From: Cranoglanis bouderius
Taxonomy: Eukaryota > Chordata > Actinopteri > Siluriformes > Cranoglanididae
Reading direction: 5' to 3'
Assembly: GCA_023630585.1 (NCBI GenBank)
Contig: CM042551.1
Span: 21,806,501 to 21,870,500, forward strand
DNA: 64,000 bases
Below are positions 19,487-30,400 of the stretch, in pieces (the first letter of the stretch is position 1; each line of letters starts with the position of its first letter). The notes under the pieces were generated by a model. That model made no database searches, was not told the origin of the DNA, and saw only the letters and a list, made by a program, of their open reading frames with translations. The position numbers were made by a program, and so were the translations under genes.

Positions 19487-20921
19487 CACACAAAAAAGCG
19501 GGAGTCGAAAGAGCGCACACGAAACAGCAGGAACCTAAAGAGCACCCACGAAACATCGGGAGACGAAAGAGCGCACACGAAACAGCTGGACCCAGAAGAA
19601 CGCACTCTAAACAGCTGGACCAAAAACAGCGCCCACGAAACACCAGGAGTGGAAAGAGCGCACACAAAAAAAGCTGGACCAAAAAGAGCGCCGACAAAAC
19701 AGCAGGAGCGGAAACAGCTGGACCAAAAAGAGGGCACACAAAACAGCTGGACCAAAAAGAGTGCACACGAAACAGCTGGATCAAAAAGAGCACACACGAA
19801 ACAGCTGGACCAAAAAGAGCGCCCATGAAACACCGGGAGCCGAAAGAGTGCAGAAGAAACAGCTGGAGCCGAAAGTTTGCAGACGAAACAGCTGGGGACG
19901 AAAGAGCTCACATGAAACAGCGGGAGCCGAAAGAGCACCAACGAAAAAGGAGGAGCCTGAAGAGCTCACACGAAAAAGCTGGACCAAAAAGAGCACCAAA
20001 GAAAAAGGAGGAGCCCAAAGAGCTCACAAGAAATAGCTCGACAAAAAGAGCGCGCACGAAACAGCAGGACCCGAAAGAGCACAGAACAAATGGCTGGAGC
20101 CGAAAGAGCGCACTCTAAACAGCAGGGGTGGAAAAGCGCACATGAAACAGCTGGACCAAGAAGAACGCACACGAAACAGCTGGAGCCGAAAGAGCGAACA
20201 CAAAACAGTGGGAGACGAAAGAACTCAGAAAAAAAAGCTGGAGCAGAAAGAGCGAACACGACACAACTGCAGCCGAAACAGCGCACACAAAACAGCTGGA
20301 GTCGAAATAGCACACATGAAACAGTACGAGTGGAAAAGCACACGAAACAGCTGGACCCAGAAGAACGCACACAAAATGGCGGGAGTCGAAAGAGCGAACA
20401 CGACACAGCTGGAGTCGAAAGAGCGAACACGACACAGCTGGAGTCGAAAAAGAGAACACGACACAGCTGGAGTTGAAAGAGCAAACACGAAACACCTGGA
20501 GTCGAAACAGCGAACACGACACGGGGGGAGTCGAACGAGCGGACACAAAACAGCTCACACAAAACAGCTGGAGTCAAAAGAGCGTACAAGAAACAGCGGG
20601 AGTAGAAACAGCTAACACAAAACAGATGGAGTAGAAACAACGAACACATAACAGCCGGAGTCGAAAGAGCGAACACGAAACAGCTGGAGTCGTAACAACG
20701 CAAACAAAACAGCTAGACCAAAAATTGCGCACAAGAAACAGTGGGAGCCGAACGAGCGAACACGAAAAAGCTGGAGTTGATAGAGCGAGCATCTAACAGT
20801 GGGAGTTGAAACACAGCACATGAAACAACTGGAGTCGGAACAGCGCACACAAAACAGCTGGAGTCGAAAGAGCGAACACGAGACAGCGGGAGACGAATCA
20901 ACGCACACAAAACAGCTGGGG
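19487..20921. repeat. 29-bp minisatellite, about 49 units
   Basis: The unit is of the form (a/g)cacgaaacagctgg then a(c/g)(c/t)(c/a)(g/a)aaagagcg. Spacing is 29 bp, confirmed at 19549-19664 and 20391-20478. Units vary. The left half favours a ggaccaaaaagag variant, and the right half favours a ggagtcgaaagagcgaacac variant. The unit lacks stop codons in several frames of both strands, producing many overlapping ORFs of up to 245 codons (for example 19390-20118 plus, 19966-20703 minus). There are no spacers, so it is not a CRISPR array, and no evidence of translation. Confidence 0.9.
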
Positions 20922-21126
20922 ATCATAATCCACCTCTTCATAGCGCTCCGTGACATTTGCGCATTATCATTACCTGTGCTATGTGTGGCAATTCCATAAT
21001 TTGGGGATTTCATGAATTTATTATAATTTTTCGTCATTCCAAGGTCCTCACTGAGCGGCGCGTCCCCATCAGGTTTACCTGATTAGCGGAATTGCATGGT
21101 GGAACTCAGAGCCCAGTTCCGACACC

Positions 21127-21516
21127 GTGTACGATGGAAAAGGTCGACGCCACAGAACGTACTCAGCACGTCTGATCGAGCGCCTCAACAGCCGCTGCCG
21201 GCAGCTATGGTTTGGAATGCCTCTTCAACCAGGTGAGTCTGGTCCGTTCGCCCTAAGCGACATCTTAAAGGATGGACCCAGTCCAGAGGAGGAGGTGGTT
21301 CGGCCTGGCCATCTTGCTGATGCCGCCGTGATTCAGCAAGTCAAGATGGCTAAACGTTATGCACCAGCTCAACGAGATACCGGTGCTCGGCACAACTGGC
21401 TGATGTACACACTGGTCAAACTTTTCTGGCTGAAGTTACCTCACATACTCTGGCGAGCCCTGAAAAATAAAACAAAACACTTTACTATGTGTAACGAGTC
21501 ACTGTCTAAAAACTGA
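21127..21516 (+). CDS. Unrecognised ORF, 129 codons
   Basis: An open frame with non-repetitive composition, containing SARLIERLNSRCRQLWFGMP and ILWRALKNKTKHF. I do not recognise it. A good splice-donor-like CAG|GTGAGT lies inside at 21231, so part could be an exon. It directly follows the minisatellite and has no supporting neighbours. It could be part of an unidentified transposon or a chance ORF. Confidence 0.2.
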   Translation: MYDGKGRRHRTYSARLIERLNSRCRQLWFGMPLQPGESGPFALSDILKDGPSPEEEVVRPGHLADAAVIQQVKMAKRYAPAQRDTGARHNWLMYTLVKLFWLKLPHILWRALKNKTKHFTMCNESLSKN

Positions 21517-22979
21517 ACATTTGCTGTGCTATTACAGGCACACAGTACATGCCAGTGGCAGTTGTTTTGCTAAGACTTAATCACAAACACGGGCTATTTT
21601 CTGTACAACACTTTCAAGACCACAGTTAAAGTAAATGTGTTAATAAACAAAACAAAACAAAAAAACAAACAAAAAAAGGGATTGTTTTCTCCATTTTTTC
21701 AGGGATTAATTGATAGATGTCTAATACTCAGATCCAATACAGTTATTACTTTATGCATGTTTGTATGCATCAGTTAAATACCCTTTAGTGCAAAAGGTGA
21801 GCGTAGAATTATCAACCAAATCCTGTCCACCTTTTTCCAGAGAAACCAACGAGCGCCGCCATGATGGATTCTAACTTCCATTGTACTGTTGTCCTGTTCC
21901 GGTCTCTAAAGGAACCCTTATTAAAACTGGCTAAAGAGTTCGACTGAATTAATTTAACAGAAACTTTTTGAATAAAAGAGTAAAAATGAGCTCGGGGCCA
22001 AGCTGAAGAAATTCTTGGAAAAGACTGCCACCTAGTGGATAAAGTGCGATATGATACAGGATGTTTTTACAGTTATTTGCTTTTAATAATATATTAAATA
22101 CATTATTAATGATAAATATTGTCCATATATGCAGCTCATCAAATATGATGGGCAGCATTTAAGAATATTCATACTCGTAGACGCTGACAAAAAAAAAAAT
22201 CTTATTTTAGCCTGTTTAACCAGTAACTCCGGATTGAGTGTTATACCTCATTAACTCAGAGATGGCTCTCTATTAAATGTGCATGTTCGCGTAAATTTCT
22301 TTAGACAGTTTAACATCCAGGATGTTTGTAGTAGTCTAAACTCCGATGTAGAATTAGGAATGCTAAAATAACGTGTCTGTCTACAGTTGATGTCATACAA
22401 TCTCTTTATTTATTTATTTATTTTAAAAATTAATGCCACGGAACCAAAGATCAAAATACAGAGAACATCAACATCACGTACAAAGAGGTGACATTACATG
22501 CAAAGCGCCATTTACAGACGTATGTAACAGTAAATAAACAATACAAAACGGGAAAGCTTTAACAAAATAAATTAAAACTATTAAGTAAATTAACTGTTTT
22601 AAAAGTCTTAAGAGAACCCAATACAGATTTTAGTCTTTTAGCAAACATAATAGCTAAAATATTATAAAATCACCGTTAAGCAGAGAAATGGGACGCCAGT
22701 TGTCAATTAAAAACCAGACGTGTGTGACGCTGTAGACGCCGGACTAATCACGCTACAATTCATTTTTACTTCTGTACAGCGCAAATTTTGAGATTCTACA
22801 GTTGTGCAAAGTCTATGATGACTGTAGACAATTACGAATTCCGATTGGCCGAGAGTCTACAGTCAGTGTAGACTTCCACTGTGGCCTACCGATAACATCC
22901 TAGATTGACTGTAGACGATCAATCAATAGCCAGCAATGCTGCCAAATAAGCATGCTCGCATTGACAGTTTATTCACGCT
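21517..22979. other. No recognisable gene
   Basis: AT-rich sequence without convincing ORFs. Around 22690-22920 several tgtagac / gtctaca motifs recur in both orientations, but no named element is evident. Confidence 0.4.
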
Positions 22980-23194
22980 TGCTTCTGAATATGTAATGAG
23001 ATCCATAATGTTCAGCAGAACTGCTTTTTTTTTTTTTTTCCCCTAGCATGTACACTAAAATGACAATAGTCAGGCCAGGAGAAACTGCTACACGGTAAGT
23101 AATAAGAGTCAGTAAAAATATTGAATAATTTTATGAAGATCGTTTGAAAGCCTTGGTACAGTTGAAGTTATCAATTAAACTGATGAGAACAGAT
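22980..23194 (-). pseudogene. Decayed U2-U1 spacer with a 21-nt U2 remnant
   Basis: 22980-23150 is a diverged copy of the U2-U1 spacer seen at 26020-26190 and 38155-38340 (gagatccataatgttc, gtacactaaaatgaca). 23174-23194, read on minus, is ATCTGTTCTCATCAGTTTAAT, i.e. U2 snRNA sequence. It starts at the exact U2 position where the Keno elements end in the other copies, and an A-rich tract precedes it. Confidence 0.55.
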
Positions 23195-24105
23195 TTTCCT
23201 TTCATCAGATTTTATTGTCACCGTGGCATTATATTTTACATCCACACCTCTTTTTCTCTTCAAGGCATGTAATATTTGATACAAGACACAAAAACACAAA
23301 ATTTACAAATAAAATACAAGTTGGTTCAAATAAAATGTGTTGAAAGGTATTGTCCATGTGTGTGAAGTTTTGTCAGAACACTTGCCATCAGTCATGTGGA
23401 ATGATTATCACAGGAGATCTGGAAGTAGTCTCAGGTGATGCACATCGTGCCTGAACGTGGGGTGTGGTGGCAAAGTGGATGCTTGGTAAGAAGGCTGCGG
23501 CTGTTGAGTGCAACGTACCCAAAACAGGACACAATAAAACTACAAACTTTCAAATGTTCATTTGATCAATAATCTTATGTTCTGCTCATTTTCCTCTTTA
23601 CAAAATAACAATAAAAAAAAACCCCATGAATGGTGCCTGACTGACTGGAAAATAAATATTGTTGTTACTAATGGAAAACAGTCTGAATGGAACCCATGCA
23701 GACACCAACAGTTCCATTTGGAAACGACTTTTAAGAGACCTCGCACCCAAAACGGGCCGTGACCCTGAACAACCATTCCCATAGATAACCGTTAAGTAGC
23801 TTCTGTACTAAAAGAGCAAGAGCTTTTCTTACAGGAAAGGGTAGCTATTAAAGAAAAAAAGGACTACTTCATTAGGTAAGGAAGGTCTCAATTTCTGACA
23901 CTGATTAATGGGGAGAATTTAGAAAGACATGATGTTTTTACAGTAATTAGGAACAGGATGAGACGGAAATGATCTTACTGTACATCTCAAGGTGCAACAC
24001 CTTCCATTAATCATGATCTTGAACCATATAGTTTTCATGATGCCACAATTATTTGCACGTGAAAATAAATGGACTCGACGGCCACACCGACAGATGACAA
24101 CAGCT
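23195..24105. other. Unassigned sequence between U2 remnant and U1
   Basis: AT-rich, with only small chance ORFs. The first bases next to the U2 remnant may be the 3' tail of a further retrotransposon, but no ORF supports this. No other gene recognised. Confidence 0.3.
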
Positions 24106-24121
24106 TCTGTTTTTGGAAGAC
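24106..24121 (-). terminator. U1 3' box
   Basis: Minus strand GTCTTCCAAAAACAGA matches the snRNA 3'-end signal (GTTTN0-3AAARNNAGA) through AAAAACAGA. It starts 8 nt after the U1 3' end, the usual place for Integrator-dependent processing. Confidence 0.7.
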
Positions 24122-24128
24122 CGAATAT

Positions 24129-24292
24129 CAGGGGAGAGCGCGAACGCAGTCCCCCACTACCACAAATGACGCAGTCGAGATTCCCACATTTGGGGAACTC
24201 GCAGGGGTCAGCACGGCCGGAGTGCAATGGCTCAGCCTCGCCCTGGGTGAACCACCTTCCTGATCGTGGTATCTCCCCTGCCAGGTAAGTAT
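24129..24292 (-). ncRNA. U1 snRNA, complete 164 nt
   Basis: Minus strand begins ATACTTACCTGGCAGGGGAG, the 5' splice-site recognition end. Length is exactly 164 nt and it ends CCCCTG. Stem-loop I carries GATCAGGAAGG, the U1-70K loop (a position variable in the consensus). Stem-loop II has the U1A loop CATTGCACTCC. The Sm site reads GTCATTTGTGG, one base off the usual AATTTGTGG but with ATTTGTG kept. It has a PSE at -41 to -62 and a 3' box downstream, so it is a gene and not a retropseudogene. A Tc1 insertion upstream separates its distal element (see findings), so expression may be weak. U2 lies upstream on the same strand. Confidence 0.92.
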
Positions 24293-24332
24293 GAATTCCA
24301 CCTCCGTCGGCTACCGACCGCACCACAGCGCA

Positions 24333-24354
24333 CACTGTTTACCATCATGGTGAA
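24333..24354 (-). promoter_or_regulatory. U1 proximal sequence element (PSE)
   Basis: Minus strand TTCACCATGATGGTAAACAG matches the vertebrate PSE pattern TCACCNTNA... at -41 to -62 from the U1 start. An identical copy lies before the truncated U1 at 37983-38004. Confidence 0.65.
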
Positions 24355-24439
24355 GAACACAGCACTGAACATTACACAAACATCCGAGGCTAAGACACTG
24401 CAGTCTAAAAGTGCTGCACACATTATACTAGTTTTATTA

Positions 24440-25948
24440 TACAGGTGCATCTCAATAAATTAGAATGTCGTGGAAAAGTTCATTTATTTCAGTAATTCAA
24501 CTCAAATTATGAAACTCGTGTATTAAATAAATTCAATGCACACAGACTGAAGTAGTTTAAGTCTTTGGTTCTTTTAATTGTGATGATTTTGGCTCATGTT
24601 TAACAAAAACCCACCAATTCACTATCTCAACAAATTAGAATACTTCATAAGACCAATAAAAAAAAACATTTTTAGTGAATTGTTGGCCTTCTGGAAAGTA
24701 TGTTCATTTACTGTACATGTACTCAATACTTGGTAGGGGCTCCTTTTGCTTTAATTACTGCCTCAATTCGACGTGGCATGGAGGTGATCAGTTTGTGGCA
24801 CTGCTGAGGTGGTATGGAAGCCCAGGTTTCTTTGACAGTGGCCTTCAGCTCATCTGCATTTTTTGGTCTCCTGTTTCTCATTTTCCTCTTGACAATACCC
24901 CATAGATTCTCTATGGGGTTCAGGTCTTGTGAGTTTGCTGGCCAGTCAAGCACACCAACACCATGGTCATTTAACCAACTTTTGGTGCTTTTGGCAGTGT
25001 GGGCAGGTGCCAAATCCTGCTGGAAAATGAAATCAGCATCTTCAAAAAGCTGGTCAGCAGAAGGCAGCATGAAGTGCTCCAAAATTTCTTGGTAAACGGG
25101 TGCAGTGACTTTGGTTTTCAAAAAACACAGTGGACCAACACCAGCAGATGACATTGCACCCCAAATCATCACAGACTGTGGAAACTGAACTTCAAGCAAC
25201 TTGGGCTATGAGCTTCTCCACCCTTCCTCCAGACTCTAGGACCTTGGTTTCCAAATGAAATACTTGTATACTTGCTCTCATCTGAAAAGAGGACTTTGGA
25301 CCACTGGGCAACAGTCCAGTTCTTCTTCTCCTTAGCCCAGGTAAGACGCCTCTGACGTTGTCTGTGGTTCAGGAGTGGCTTAACAAGAGGAATACGACAA
25401 CTGTAGCCAAATTCCTTGACACGTCTGTGTGTGGTGGCTCTTGATGCCTTGACCCAAGCCTCAGTCCATTCCTTGTGAAGTTCACTCAAATTCTTGAATC
25501 GATTTTGCTTGACAATCCTCATAAGGCTGCGGGTCTCTCGGTTGGTTGTGCATCTTTTTCTTCCACACTTTTTCCTTCCACTCAACTTTCTGTTAACATG
25601 CTTGGATACAGCACTCTGTGAACAGCCAGCTTCTTTGGCAATGAATGTTTGTGGCTTACCTAGTGAACCAAACTGAGAGACCATTTTGAAGGCTCAGGAA
25701 ACCTTTGCAGGTGTTTTGAGTTGATTAGCTGATTGGCATGTCACCATATTCTAATTTGTTGAGATAGTGAATTGGTGGGTTTTTGTTAAATGTGAGCCAA
25801 AATCATCACAATTAAAAGAACCAAAGACTTAAACTACTTCAGTCTGTGGCATTGAATTTATTTAATACACGAGTTTCACAATTTGAGTTGAATTACTGAA
25901 ATAAACAAACTTTTCCATGACATTCTAATTTATTGAGATGCACCTGTA
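24440..25948 (-). mobile_element. Tc1-like element inserted in the U1 promoter
   Basis: TA-bounded inverted termini start caggtgcatctcaataaatt. A repeated inner motif (actatctcaacaaattagaata) gives an IR/DR layout. The paralogous spacer at 38082-38105 is the empty site (ttattatacataaagc). Transposase is on the minus strand in two frames: 25684-25169 (MVSQFGSLGK..., SKVLFSDES with the first Asp) and 25199-24723 (FQQDLAPAHTA with the second Asp; NPIENLW with the Glu). One frameshift near 25180 separates them. A close sister copy is at 56504-58002. Confidence 0.92.
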
Positions 25949-25996
25949 CATAAAGCTGTGGGGTCGTTTATTCTCTTAGCAACGACAGTACAAGAC

Positions 25997-26013
25997 TTCC
26001 CATGATGCACTGC
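25997..26013. promoter_or_regulatory. Distal ZNF143/STAF-type site of U1, displaced by Tc1
   Basis: TTCCCATGATGCACTGC is a near-consensus STAF/ZNF143 binding site. In the uninterrupted paralogue (38140-38156) it lies at about -198 to -214 from U1, the normal place for a snRNA distal element. Here it is about 1.7 kb away because of the Tc1 insertion. Confidence 0.55.
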
Positions 26014-26827
26014 TTCTGAATACGGAATGAGACCCACAATGTTCTTCAGGAAACTGCTTTTTTTTAATTGTAGCACGTACACCAAAATCACAATAGCCAG
26101 TCGAGCAGAAACAGCGCATTGCTGCACAGTAAGCAATGAGAGACAGTCATTTTTTTTTTTTTTTTTTTTTATGAAGAGGTTTTAAAGCCTCGGTACAGAT
26201 TGCCCCGCCCCCTGGTGTGCAGATCAGGTACCGCCAAAACAAAAGACGACTTCTCTACAAGAAATCTCCCTTCCATTCATTTTGTTACCAAATAACGGGG
26301 GTAGAAAATCTGCTTTCAACTTTATACTTCATTCAAAATGACTATATAATAACAACTATATGAACAAAGATCGCTGAACAAACACGCATGAGAGCGGAAT
26401 TTTGTGTCCGACCGGTAATAAAGAGTCCGGATAGATAGATCCGTCTGCCGTATTAATTTATTATTGATAGTAATAATAACAATAACAACAACAAGGTTAA
26501 TAAATCAACAACAACTATCTGGTTAAGTTAGATCGTAGTCATGAAATAAATATTTTTGTTATATCCAGAAAATAAACTACTTTACTGTGCGCTTATCATC
26601 GGGTACAGTTTGGTTTAAAAATGCAGCCAAAACGTGTGTAAAAGTACAGGCTCCACTTGCACAAAAGCACACTGGCCCCGAACAACGTTAAAAGCCCTTT
26701 CCTGAGGTGAACTGTGAATTGAGTGAGATCACAGACAGCTCAAATGCCGAAAGCCAGAAACAAAGTGCACCGCGTACACTCACATATAAGCGCTTAGCAA
26801 AAGCACCAGACCGATATAAAGACATTA
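26014..26827. repeat. U2-U1 spacer, duplicated at about 38157-38991
   Basis: Nearly identical sequence in the two units, differing by a few substitutions and small indels (a 15-bp stretch after gtctgcc is present only in the second). No ORF of note. It holds the DNA between the U2 3' box and the U1 distal element. Confidence 0.85.
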
Positions 26828-26839
26828 TCTTTCTTTGAC
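26828..26839 (-). terminator. U2 3' box
   Basis: Minus GTCAAAGAAAGA fits AAARNNAGA of the snRNA 3' box, about 9 nt after the U2 3' end. Confidence 0.6.
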
Positions 26840-26848
26840 AGTATAGAG

Positions 26849-27000
26849 GAGGTGCACCGTTCCCAGAAGTACTGCAATACCGGGTCGATGCGCGGAGTGG
26901 ACAGAGCAAGCCCCTATTCCATCTCCCTGTTCCAAAAATCAATTTAATATATGGTCCCCGGGTAGGGGACGTATCAGATATTAAACTGATAAGAACACAT
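26849..27000 (-). pseudogene. U2 snRNA 3' portion, split by Keno-A
   Basis: Minus strand from about 27000 reads ATGTGTTCTTATCAGTTTAA, then ATCTGATACGTCC, GATTTTTGGAACAGGGAGAT, GCGCATCGACC and GGAACGGTGCACC. This is U2 from about nt 37 to the 3' end (about 152 nt), with Sm-site-region and stem-loop sequences intact. The 5' 32 nt lie 5.5 kb away at 32526-32557. The branch-site-pairing GTAGTA falls at the break and is missing. The gene is therefore destroyed. Confidence 0.9.
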
Positions 27001-27423
27001 TTTTTTTTTTTTTTTTTTTTTTATTAGCCAAAAAGCATGCACAACACATTACACAAATCATAAATCCATAGAGCATCAAAAAGCCAGGACTCATTCAAAG
27101 AAAGCAATAATCCACAAAATTAACAAGCTATCACTCAAATTTCATGAAAACATCAAAACTCCTAAAGCAAATTCCATGAAAACATCCAAATGTACAATTA
27201 AAACTTTCATATAAAGCAAGACTATAACAAATTAAGTACATCTTCATAAATGATAGAAATAAAAATCACAAACAGTGATTTAATATAAATAATAAGAACA
27301 AAACGCAACAAAACTCTTTGACTACCCATTATGAATATTTTTAACAAATAAAGGAACTCCACCTGAAAAAATTCCCAACAAGGAGCAAAAAAAATCCCAA
27401 CCTTCTATTCCCTCCACTACCCC

Positions 27424-30400
27424 TCATTGCTGAGGCCACCAGGGATCTCCCACTACTGTCACCCCTGAGGAGCCCCCCGCCTGTACCCCTCCCACTCCTA
27501 CCCTCACAAATCCCTGTCCACCATCCTCCCCCTGTCCTACCTTTCGGAGTCTGGCCCTGAATGCCCGGAACAGGCTCCCCTGGTTGACCCGTGGGGATAG
27601 GCTCCGGATGCACTCGCACCTCGTGCCCCACAACACGCACTTCGCCACCGAGACGGCTTGCCACAGTGGCCTCGCCCTCTCAGGCTCAATGCGCTCCAAC
27701 CCACTGCCGTACAGCACGAGGTCGCGGTGAATGTCCGCTCCCCCTCCAGCTGCCCACCACTCTGACACGCGTCTCCAGAAATGGGTCGCGACGGGGCACG
27801 ACCACATCGCATGCTCGATCGTCTCCTCGCCCCCGCACCCAACCGGACACAGAGGCGAACGACACACGCCATGCCGATGCAAGCGTTCCCTTACCGGGAG
27901 ACGTCCCAAAGCCCCCAACCAGTGCAGATCTTTGCTGGCCCCGTCCAGCCACTTGGGCTGTAAAGCTGCCCAGTCGATGCCCGGCATACGGGGTGGGGCC
28001 ACACTAGTTTGTGCCGCACAGCAGTCTCTCCATTTCCTGTAAAGTTTTCGGTGGTCTAGCACAAGGCACCACGGCCGGTCCCTAAGGAACTCAGCCACCT
28101 TCTGGTAATGCCATGGGCGGTCGGTTGACCATGGCGCTGTACCTCTCCAGGGGATCACTTCCCGCAGCGAAAAGCCCAACCAGAACTTTGCGAACAGGGA
28201 CGCCATGTGTCCCTCTGATCCCCTGACCAACCTCGCCAGGAAGGCCACGTACATAGCCATAGTCTTGAGGGGGGCACACGCCACTCCCCTCCCGCCTTCC
28301 TCCCGCTCCATGTACATCCTGACGCGGGCGACCTGCTCGTTCCTCCCCCCCCAAATGAAAGTAAATATGAGGCGCTCCAAGCGCCTCCCTGTTACAAACG
28401 GGACGGGGAAGACATAGGCCAAATGGTTGAGGCCTGCCAGCAGGTCGGCATTCACCGCAACCACTCTCCCAGTGAGGGAGAGATCTCTCCTGCCCCAGCT
28501 CTCGGCCCTTGCCTGTAGCTTTCTGAGGGCGGTGTCCCAATTCTTCTGGGCGCTGCCCTCTCTCCAGAAAACAACACCAAGAATCTTCAGTCCATCCTGG
28601 CACAGGGAGAAACCCCCCGGGACCTCTGTACGACCGGCCCACGCTCCCGCGCACAAGACTGAGGACTTACCGCGGTTAACACGTGCCCCGTTGGCATTCG
28701 AGAATGCCTCCAGAACCCGCCCAACCGCACAAAAGTCCTCGTCCCGCCCCAAAAAGAGTGTCGCGTCATCGGCATACGCCGAAACCTTGGCTCTGACTCC
28801 GCCTGCCCCAGGGATATGAAGTCCCTGGAAAGCAGGCTCCCTTCTTAGCCGTTCCACCAAAGGCTCTAAGTACAACACATAGAGCATTGGCGACAGTGGG
28901 CACCCCTGCCTGACCCCCCCTCGCTGCACGATCAGCTCGGAGAGGAACCCGTTAATGGCGACATGGCTGCCCGCCCCTGCATAGAGCAGCCGTACCATGG
29001 CCACAAAATCTGGACCAAAGCCCATGCGCTCCAACAGCGTGAACAGGAACACGTGTGAGACGCGATCGAAAGCCTTCTCTTGGTCCAGACTCAGCAGGGC
29101 CAATGGCACCCGGCGTTGTTCAGCCCAGACCAGGGCATCTCTGACCAACGCCAGGTTCATGCTGCACATGCGCCCGGGTACCCCACAGGTCTGGTCAGGG
29201 TGAACGGCTGAGGCAATCACCCTCCTAAGGCGGCGAACCAGCATCTTGGCGAAGATCTTATAATCGGCCGTCAACAAAGTGATCGGCCTCCAGTTCGCCA
29301 AGTCCGCCCGGTCGCCCTTCTTATGCAGCAGGGCGATGTGCCCCACTCTCGCGGATGGAGGAAGGAGCCCTCTAACCCTAACCCTAACCGCCTCCCTGTA
29401 AACGGCCAGCAGATCTGGGCCCACCAGTGGCCAGAAAGTCCTGTACCATTCGGCGGGCAACCCGTCACAACCGGGAGCCACTCCGGTTTTCAGGGAGAGC
29501 ATAGCTCCCTCCACCTCCTCCAGGGACACCTGTCCCTCCAACTCGGAAGCATCGCCATCCGGCAACCGGCCGGCAATGACCTCCAGAAACCCAGCTGCGA
29601 GGTCCTCCCTCGACTCTCTTCGCTGGAAGAGGTCGCTATAGAAGGCCCTAGCCACGTCCAGCATCTTGTCTATCGATGTCTGGACATGGGCACCTTCCCT
29701 CAGGCCCTCAATGTAGGATCCCCGCTGACGGCTTTTAACGCTACTAAAGAAATAGCGTGTGGGGCGCTCGTCCTGCTCGAGCGCCTGCCTACCTGCCTGG
29801 ACAAAGTAGCTATGGGCCTCAGCCTCGTAGTGGGCCCGTAGGGCCTCACTAGCTTCCCTGAGCCGCACCTGATCGCCGTCTTGCCAGGCCCTTTGTAATT
29901 GCCAGGACCACTGCCTGGCCTTTTCCCTCTTCCTTTTTGCCATCTCCTGTCCCCACCAGCGACATAAGATGGCAACCCTCTTTTTCAGGTCCTCCCACCA
30001 CTCCGTTTGCGAACCGTACAGCATCCTAAGGCGCCTCCACCCAACATAGAGTTGGCGGAAGACCTCGACAAAGTGGGGGTCCCGGACGATGGACGCATTC
30101 AACCTCCATGACCCCCTTCCCCTTTGCTTCCCGTCTACACAGATGCTGCTGATTACCATGCAGTGGTCGGAGGCCCAGAAGGGCCTCAGAAGGCACGACT
30201 GCACCGTCACTCTACCCGCCACAAACAGGAGGTCCAGCCGCGACGAATTGCCCCTGGAGTTCCTCCAGGTATGCCCGGAGGCTTGCGGCTCGACCTCCCT
30301 AAACAAATCAACCAGGCCTGCCCCTGAAATCACTTGGGCCAGCTCCCTCCCTCCCTCGGTGTCTATATCAACATTAAAATCCCCCCCGACTAAAATTAGC

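Noticed and set aside
19390..20703. Overlapping ORFs of 72-245 codons on both strands
   Set aside because: All are readings of a 29-bp minisatellite without stop codons. No conserved domain, and frames overlap in every register.
19487..20921. 29-bp periodic repeat resembling a CRISPR array
   Set aside because: Units are directly adjacent without unique spacers, vary internally, and the genome is vertebrate.
23919..24335. 138-codon minus ORF containing cysteines
   Set aside because: It is a translation of the U1 snRNA gene and its promoter.
26688..26942. 84-codon minus ORF, repeated at 38852-39106
   Set aside because: It lies over the U2 3' portion and spacer; its conservation is explained by the snRNA unit duplication.
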